Shown: piece by piece, positions 58,949 to 64,000 of the stretch
Layout: every line of letters begins with the position of its first letter
Position numbering within the stretch: the first letter of the stretch is position 1
Assembly: GCA_009668225.1 (NCBI GenBank)
Contig: WJYK01000008.1
Location: 62,001 to 126,000 of the forward strand
Length of the DNA: 64,000 nucleotides
Direction: 5' to 3'
From: Enterobacteriaceae bacterium RIT693
GTDB lineage: Bacteria > Pseudomonadota > Gammaproteobacteria > Enterobacterales > Enterobacteriaceae
Program-made: the position numbers and the translations under genes
Notes under the pieces: model-generated
The model's input: only the letters and a program-made list of their open reading frames with translations
Told to the model about the DNA's origin: nothing
Database searches by the model: none

Positions 58949-59944
58949 TTATTTGCCGATAAACTGTGCGAGGTTGTCTTTATCCACGCCTACGTAAGGT
59001 ATGCGTACGATTTTGTTCTCAATCTTCCAGTTAGTGCCTTCAGCGGCTGGTTTACCGTCGGCCAGGTTTTTCGCCAGGTCAAAGGTCGCTTTCGCCTGGT
59101 TGTTAGCGTCGTTCAGCACGGTACCGGCCATTGCACCGGATTTCACCAGTGCCAGTGCTTCCGGCAGGGCATCTACGCCGAACACTGGAATTGAGGTTTT
59201 GTTGTGCGCTTTCAGCGCTTCTACCGCACCCATGGCCATTGCATCATTGTTGGCGATTACCACTTCAATTTTGTTAGCGTTCGGGCCAGAGAGCCAGGCG
59301 TCCATTTTGTCTTTAGCCTGAGCGGTGTCCCACATTGCGGTATCCAGCTGCAGCTGCTGAGTTTTCAGACCTTTGTCGTTCAGCTCTTTGATAACGTAAG
59401 TGGTACGCGCTTCGGCATCCGGATGGCCCGGTTCGCCTTTCAGCAGCACGAACTGCACCTGACCGTCTTTGTTCAGATCCCATGCCGGGTTAGCCGCCCA
59501 GTGCTTGGCGATCAGGTCGCCCTGAATGATCCCGGACTCTTTGGAGTCAGTACCCACGTAGTAAGCTTTGTCGTAGCTATCCAGCGCCTTGCGGGATGGC
59601 TCTTTGTTGAAGAACACGACCGGGACGTTTTGCGCACGTGCTTTTTCGATAACGGTGCCCGCTGCGGCCGGGTCAACCAGGTTGATGGCCAGCGCTTTCA
59701 CGCCTTTTGCCAGCAGAACGTCGATCTGGTCGTTCTGTTTGGACTGGTCGTTCTGGGAGTCGTTCATCAGCAGCTGCACATCTGGCGACGCTTTAGCATC
59801 TTTCTCGATGGCCTTACGAACCACTGACATGAAGTTGTCGTCGTATTTATAAATGGTCACACCAATACGGTCAGCAGCGTTCGCAGCGGCACCAAACAGC
59901 ATGCAGGACATCACGGCGGACAGGGTCAAAACCTTCTTATTCAT
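58949..59944 (-). CDS. mglB: D-galactose/D-glucose-binding periplasmic protein MglB
   Basis: A 331-residue periplasmic sugar-binding protein and galactose chemoreceptor ligand carrier. Signal peptide residues 1-23 (ending ANA before [15 protein letters not shown]). The EF-hand-like Ca2+ loop DLNKDGQVQ (about residues 157-165) and the sugar-stacking regions KYDDNF and [14 protein letters not shown] are intact. Most highly expressed gene of mglBAC. Preceded by a long leader with CRP and GalS sites. Confidence 0.97.
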   Translation of the reverse strand: MNKKVLTLSAVMSCMLFGAAANAADRIGVTIYKYDDNFMSVVRKAIEKDAKASPDVQLLMNDSQNDQSKQNDQIDVLLAKGVKALAINLVDPAAAGTVIEKARAQNVPVVFFNKEPSRKALDSYDKAYYVGTDSKESGIIQGDLIAKHWAANPAWDLNKDGQVQFVLLKGEPGHPDAEARTTYVIKELNDKGLKTQQLQLDTAMWDTAQAKDKMDAWLSGPNANKIEVVIANNDAMAMGAVEALKAHNKTSIPVFGVDALPEALALVKSGAMAGTVLNDANNQAKATFDLAKNLADGKPAAEGTNWKIENKIVRIPYVGVDKDNLAQFIGK

Positions 59945-60193
59945 GGTATCTCCGGTTTTTATTTTGCAGGGTAGTTCGCGTTCGAAACCAGGCAGGACAG
60001 TAATGTTATTAAAAAGTTACTGAATGCCGAAGTTATCCTAAAATAATTGCACTTCCGTGTTCGGTAACAATCCAATACTGCGTTTTTATGGTCGTCTTTG
60101 GCCTTATCACGATGCTAAAAGTGAGCAGTCACCGTTACATAGTGTTTCAGCTGATAAAACGCTGACATAATAGTCAGCGCAATGTTAATTAAC

Positions 60194-60229
60194 TGTGAAT
60201 TTACTCACAGATTGAAACCGGTTACATCT
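60194..60229 (-). promoter_or_regulatory. mgl promoter region: CRP site and GalS/GalR operator
   Basis: TGTGA-N6-TCACA (60194-60209) is a perfect CRP consensus. Directly beside it is TTGAAACCGGTTACATC (60212-60228), a GalR/GalS-type operator that touches the galS stop codon. The same adjacent arrangement is known at E. coli mglB. The leader from here to the mglB start is about 250 bases; no other gene is seen in 59945-60227. Confidence 0.85.
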
Positions 60230-61283
60230 AACTCTTTGACAGCGGAGTGATCGACGCCACATTTTGCTTTATCGCCACCGAATGACGGCGGACTAAAGTC
60301 GGCATAAAACAGTGCGTTACATCACGATCCAGCTGGCCTGCCGCGCCCTGTAACGCCAGTTCGGTCGCCAGGCGAGCCATCGAAACCACCGGATAGCGCA
60401 CGGTTGTCAGCTGCGGGTCGGTATAACGGGCGATAGGAATATCGTCAAAGCCGATAATCGAGACATGCTGCGGCACGACAATGCCGTTGTCTTTCAGCGC
60501 CGTTAGCGCGCCGGCGGCCATACTGTCGTTATAAGAGAAGACTGCGCTGAGCTGCAGGTTTCGCCCCAGCAGCTCAACCATTGCCGCCTCGCCGCCCTGC
60601 ATGTCTGGCGTCCCCATGCCAACCCACGCTTCCGGCGGCACGATCCCCTGCTCCGCCAGCGCCTGTAGCCAGCCCTGATGGCGCTGGTCGTTATCTTCAA
60701 TCTGATGGCTGGAGGCCAGATAACCGATACGCGAATGCCCCTGATTCAGCAGCATACGCGTAGCCATTACCGCGCCGCTGACGTTATCCAGACAAACGCA
60801 GCGGTGAGCGTAGCCGGGCACCAGACGGTTTATCAGCACCATGCCGGGCACTTGTTCAAGGAAAACGGCAAGCTCCGCATCGCTCAGCGCCTTGGCGTGA
60901 ACAATCAGGGCACTACACCGCTGACGGATCAGGACCTCGATGGCATGTCGCTCTTTTTCTTCCTGGTGATAGCTATTACCGATCAGCAAATATTTATTGT
61001 GCTGCTGGGCAACCATATCCACGGCTTTGACCAACGCCCCGAAGAAGGGATCGGAGACGTCCATCACCACCACGCCGATGGTGTCGCTAACCTGGGTGGC
61101 CAGCGCTTGCGCATTGGCGTTTGGACGGTAGCCCAGCTCAGCAACCGCCTGCATGACGTTTTCGCGCGTTTCCGGGCTGACCAGCGCGCTGTTATTTAAT
61201 ACTCGGGATACTGTCGCTACTGAAACCCCGGCGATACGGGCAACGTCACGAATGGTAATCGGCGTTGGGGGAGTCGGTCTCAT
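60228..61283 (-). CDS. galS: Isorepressor of galactose transport GalS
   Basis: A 351-residue LacI/GalR-family repressor of mglBAC. The helix-turn-helix is at about residues 9-30 ([20 protein letters not shown]), the hinge around [13 protein letters not shown], then the galactose-binding core ([40 protein letters not shown]). It is close to E. coli GalS, with a few extra residues (MRPTPPTP) at the N-terminus. It has its own CRP site and operator upstream, so it is autoregulated. Confidence 0.95.
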   Translation of the reverse strand: MRPTPPTPITIRDVARIAGVSVATVSRVLNNSALVSPETRENVMQAVAELGYRPNANAQALATQVSDTIGVVVMDVSDPFFGALVKAVDMVAQQHNKYLLIGNSYHQEEKERHAIEVLIRQRCSALIVHAKALSDAELAVFLEQVPGMVLINRLVPGYAHRCVCLDNVSGAVMATRMLLNQGHSRIGYLASSHQIEDNDQRHQGWLQALAEQGIVPPEAWVGMGTPDMQGGEAAMVELLGRNLQLSAVFSYNDSMAAGALTALKDNGIVVPQHVSIIGFDDIPIARYTDPQLTTVRYPVVSMARLATELALQGAAGQLDRDVTHCFMPTLVRRHSVAIKQNVASITPLSKS

Positions 61284-61340
61284 AGGTGCACCCTGTTTTA
61301 GGCAAGGTGGCTATTTTGCGGGGAGTGAGGGGCGGCGTGG

Positions 61341-61376
61341 CGTGAAGTCGATCACAGCGATGAAAGCGGTTACATA
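61341..61376 (-). promoter_or_regulatory. galS promoter sites: CRP site and GalS operator
   Basis: CGTGA-AGTCGA-TCACA (61341-61356) matches 9 of 10 CRP half-site bases, and ATGAAAGCGGTTACATAC (about 61359-61376) is a GalR/GalS operator. Spacing between the two mirrors that at the mgl promoter. Confidence 0.8.
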
Positions 61377-61405
61377 CAATTCGTTAACCTTTGTGACGAA
61401 TATCA

Positions 61406-62563
61406 TTATCTCCGTGCTTTGCGTAACGCATCCCCTGAAGCACGAGCGGTTAACTGCCGCCAGAGCCATTCCACCGGCCCCTGACGGAAGTAACGCAGCC
61501 AGAGCACCGACAGCAGGATGTTCACCGCCCACACGGCGGGCACAAAGGCCAGCAGCGCGAGACGGTCGAATTTCATATATAAACCAAAGCGATAGAACAA
61601 GGTTGTGCAGATGAGCGTTTGCAGCAGGTAGTTCGTCAGCGCCATCCGCCCGACGCAGGCAATCCAGCCCACCAGCCTGAAGCGCGAAAGCTGAGGCCAG
61701 AACCCCCACGCCAGCGCGGCGTAGCCAATAGCCTGAAACGGTGCGCTCAGCTCGCGTGGCGCCTGTAACAGCAACGCACACCAGCGGTAATCCCATTTCA
61801 GGTGCCACTGGGCCAAAATTGCCGGCAGATTAATCGCCATGCCGATGACGATCAAAATGGCACCGGCTCGGCGGTAATGCTTCAGGCTAAACTCCCCTTT
61901 CAGCCAGCCGCTGCGCATTAGCGCGGCGCCGATAAGCATCATGCCCGCCAGCTGCCAGCCGTACTGCGCACCCAGCGCCACCAGGTTTGAAGAGAGTAAA
62001 TCCGCGCGGTTGCTGATGGCCTCCACGCCGCCGCCCAGCTTCCACCATCGCTCATACTGCAAATTGGCCGCATCCGGCACCCAGGAACGGTTAAGACCGT
62101 CACCTGAAATCACGCCGAGCAGCACCAGCACGCCAATGCCGATGAGGTACAGCACGACGCCGGTCTTAAAGAGCTGATTTTGCCCGGTTGCGTCACGAAT
62201 CAGCCGCCAGCACACCAGCCCTGTCAGGCCGTAAGCCAGCAGAATGTCGCCGTCCCAGAGCAGCAGCGCGTGGATAAAGCCCAGCAATACCAGCAGCGTC
62301 AGGCGCGACTGGATCCAGCGTGAGCCGCGAGCCAGCAGCATTTGCAGGCCCGCCCCAAACAGCAGCGCGAAAAGCGTGAGGAATTTAACTTCGGCAAACA
62401 GGTCCATTACCGCCCAGGTCCAGGCGTCACGGGAGGTTATTTCGCCATACCAGGCCGGGTTGAGATAAGCCGCCTTCGGCAGGCCAAAGGCGACAATATT
62501 AAGCAGCAGGATGCCAAGAATGGCGGTACCGCGGACGAAGTCCAGGGTGACATTTCTCTCCAC
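61406..62563 (-). CDS. yeiB: DUF418 family membrane protein YeiB
   Basis: A 385-residue inner-membrane protein with about ten membrane segments, matching E. coli YeiB (385). DFVRGTAILGILLLNIVAFG at the N-terminus and the DUF418 C-terminal block (PVEWLWRQLT) are family signatures. Function unknown; acyltransferase-like topology has been suggested for the family. It follows folE by 18 bases, so folE-yeiB are probably one transcript as in E. coli. Confidence 0.93.
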   Translation of the reverse strand: MERNVTLDFVRGTAILGILLLNIVAFGLPKAAYLNPAWYGEITSRDAWTWAVMDLFAEVKFLTLFALLFGAGLQMLLARGSRWIQSRLTLLVLLGFIHALLLWDGDILLAYGLTGLVCWRLIRDATGQNQLFKTGVVLYLIGIGVLVLLGVISGDGLNRSWVPDAANLQYERWWKLGGGVEAISNRADLLSSNLVALGAQYGWQLAGMMLIGAALMRSGWLKGEFSLKHYRRAGAILIVIGMAINLPAILAQWHLKWDYRWCALLLQAPRELSAPFQAIGYAALAWGFWPQLSRFRLVGWIACVGRMALTNYLLQTLICTTLFYRFGLYMKFDRLALLAFVPAVWAVNILLSVLWLRYFRQGPVEWLWRQLTARASGDALRKARR

Positions 62564-62581
62564 GGATACCTGCCTGGGGAA

Positions 62582-63247
62582 TTAATTGTGGCGTACCGCG
62601 CGCAGGAACTCCTGACGCGTATTCTGGCTGGACTTAAACAGGCCACCGAGTGACGTGGTGGTGGTCGCGCTGGTTGCGTCTTTCACGCCACGCGCTTTCA
62701 CACAGTAATGCACGGCATCAATGGAAACCGCCACGTTGTTGGTGCCCAGCAACGTTTGCAGCGCGGTCAGGATCTGCTGGGTCAGACGTTCCTGAACCTG
62801 TGGACGCTGAGCGAAGAACTGCACGATGCGGTTAATTTTGGACAGGCCAATGACGGTATCTTTCGGGATATACGCCACGGTGGCTTTCCCGTCGATAGTC
62901 ACGAAGTGGTGCTCGCAGGTGCTGGTCAGGGTGATATCGCGCACGGTGACCATTTCATCCACCTTCATTTTGTTTTCAATGACGGTGATTTTCGGGAAGT
63001 TCGCGTAGTCCAGGCCGGAGAAAATCTCATCGACATACATTTTGGCGATGCGATGCGGCGTTTCCATCAGGCTGTCGTCACTCAAATCGAGATTAAGCAG
63101 CTGCATGATTTCCGTCATATGGGCGGCAATCTGGCTTTTACGAGTTTCATTATCCAGTTCACGTAACGGCGGACGCAGCGGCGTTTCCAGACCGCGCGCC
63201 AGCAGCGCCTCATGAACCAGGGCGGCTTCTTTTGAGAGTGATGACAT
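62582..63247 (-). CDS. folE: GTP cyclohydrolase I
   Basis: A 221-residue decameric zinc enzyme making dihydroneopterin triphosphate from GTP, the first step of folate synthesis. Zn ligands are in [13 protein letters not shown] (Cys and His, about residues 108-120) and [13 protein letters not shown] (Cys, about 179-191). ATG 63247 is selected because AGGAG lies 8 bases upstream and [19 protein letters not shown] is the E. coli-like start (222 residues). The frame upstream to 63295 is not conserved-looking. Gap 63248-63484 contains the divergent folE/yeiG promoters; nothing more specific was seen. Confidence 0.96.
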   Translation of the reverse strand: MSSLSKEAALVHEALLARGLETPLRPPLRELDNETRKSQIAAHMTEIMQLLNLDLSDDSLMETPHRIAKMYVDEIFSGLDYANFPKITVIENKMKVDEMVTVRDITLTSTCEHHFVTIDGKATVAYIPKDTVIGLSKINRIVQFFAQRPQVQERLTQQILTALQTLLGTNNVAVSIDAVHYCVKARGVKDATSATTTTSLGGLFKSSQNTRQEFLRAVRHN

Positions 63248-63484
63248 GCTGTTTTCTCCTGCAGGTGTGGCTGACCCCTGCCCTTCATGGGGCAAAGTGT
63301 CCGCTTATTGTGCGGCAGCACGTGCTTAGAATCCAGTAGTGCCGGGCATAATTATTGAAATCGAAATAACCGTTCATCGCCTGAGCGGGCGGAACAATAC
63401 CGTTGCGGCCATAATGCGGGATGGCTAGACTCAGGTGAAGTGAAAGTTGTTCATAACTATTGAAAATATGTAAGGAGCCTCTGG

Positions 63485-64000
63485 ATGGAATTACTGGAAG
63501 AACACCGATGTTTCGAAGGCTGGCAGCAGCGCTGGCGCCACCCGTCCACCGTGCTTAACTGCCCAATGACATTCAGTATTTTTCTCCCGCCTCCGGCGGG
63601 CACCGCGCCACCGCCGGTGATTTACTGGCTTTCCGGGCTGACCTGTAACGATGAAAACTTCACGACTAAAGCAGGCGCACAGCGCGTAGCGGCAGAGCTT
63701 GGCATTGTACTGGTGATGCCGGACACCAGCCCACGCGGCGAAGAAGTGCCAAACGACGCAGGCTATGACCTGGGCCAGGGCGCAGGCTTTTATCTTAACG
63801 CGACGCAGCAGCCGTGGGCCACGCACTTCCGCATGTATGACTACCTGCGCGATGAGCTGCCGCAGCTGATTGCGGATAATTTCAGCGTCAGCGAGAAAGC
63901 CTCAATCTTTGGCCACTCCATGGGCGGACACGGCGCGTTGATCATGGCGCTGAAAAACCCCGGCCGCTTCCGCTCGGTTTCTGCTTTTGCGCCTATCGTT
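63485..64000 (+). CDS. yeiG: S-formylglutathione hydrolase YeiG (5' part)
   Basis: The first 172 codons are present and the gene runs off the right edge. The enzyme hydrolyses S-formylglutathione to formate and glutathione in formaldehyde detoxification. The esterase-D fold is visible: [17 protein letters not shown] (about residues 43-59), [20 protein letters not shown], and the nucleophile serine in [16 protein letters not shown] (about 144-159). AGGAG lies 7 bases before the ATG at 63485. Divergent from folE, as in E. coli, where yeiG is about 278 residues. Confidence 0.93.
   Translation, partial: MELLEEHRCFEGWQQRWRHPSTVLNCPMTFSIFLPPPAGTAPPPVIYWLSGLTCNDENFTTKAGAQRVAAELGIVLVMPDTSPRGEEVPNDAGYDLGQGAGFYLNATQQPWATHFRMYDYLRDELPQLIADNFSVSEKASIFGHSMGGHGALIMALKNPGRFRSVSAFAPIV

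Overview
The window is a stretch of chromosome from a member of the Enterobacteriaceae with a fairly GC-rich genome. Many genes are close orthologues of named E. coli or Salmonella genes: metG, mrp, mdfA, ybjG, deoR, dacC, gstB, yliI, bssR, rimO, gsiABCD, iaaA, moeAB, ybiT, ldtB, yohJK, cdd, sanA, mglBAC, galS, yeiB and folE. The genus cannot be fixed from the sequence alone. Gene order differs from E. coli, so it is not Escherichia, Shigella or Salmonella. No rRNA, tRNA, CRISPR array, prophage or insertion sequence was seen.

Region 1 (1-18.8 kb) is accessory. It holds the 3' part of lpxO (lipid A hydroxylase), a DoxX protein, azoR with a divergent LysR gene, a GNAT acetyltransferase, an orphan gene with a divergent protein-kinase-like layout, a Fur-box-controlled iron pair (periplasmic binding protein and FecA-like TonB receptor), a complete asc beta-glucoside system (ascB, ascF, ascG), an MFS exporter plus HbpS/GlcG-like gene, an aldo/keto reductase with a divergent LysR gene, an exported alpha/beta hydrolase, a small exported protein, yehS and a GNAT gene. 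Region 2 (18.8-22.1 kb) is mrp and metG, divergent as in E. coli.

Region 3 (22.2-52.9 kb) carries mdfA, ybjG, deoR, dacC, gstB, yliI, bssR, rimO, gsiDCBA, iaaA, moeAB, ybiT and ldtB. This is the E. coli 18-19 minute segment, in exactly reversed order and strand. Local additions are a second PAP2 phosphatase, a bglF-bglB-bglG operon with a terminator-type leader, a degenerate EAL-like protein, a MipA/OmpV outer-membrane protein, a GDSL-esterase autotransporter, and an mgtE gene preceded by an M-box Mg2+ riboswitch. Region 4 (53-64 kb) is yohJK-cdd-sanA-yeiS-mglCAB-galS-yeiB-folE-yeiG. It returns to the E. coli 48 minute order and orientation but lacks the preTA (yeiTA) pair. Region 3 therefore looks like an inverted block sitting between metG and yohJ.

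Functional themes are sugar uptake (two beta-glucoside PTS systems, Mgl galactose uptake with GalS), iron and Mg2+ supply, glutathione uptake, molybdenum-cofactor synthesis, cell-wall and lipid-carrier recycling (DacC, LdtB, YbjG, SanA), and detoxification. Two kinds of dispersed repeat are present. One is a family of short GC-rich hairpins built on CCCTCACC/CCCTCTCCC. The other is a highly structured element, about 574 bp with terminal inverted repeats at 36.3-36.9 kb, with a partial copy of about 255 bp at 7.7-7.9 kb. The two copies share a hairpin whose arms have changed sequence but still pair.
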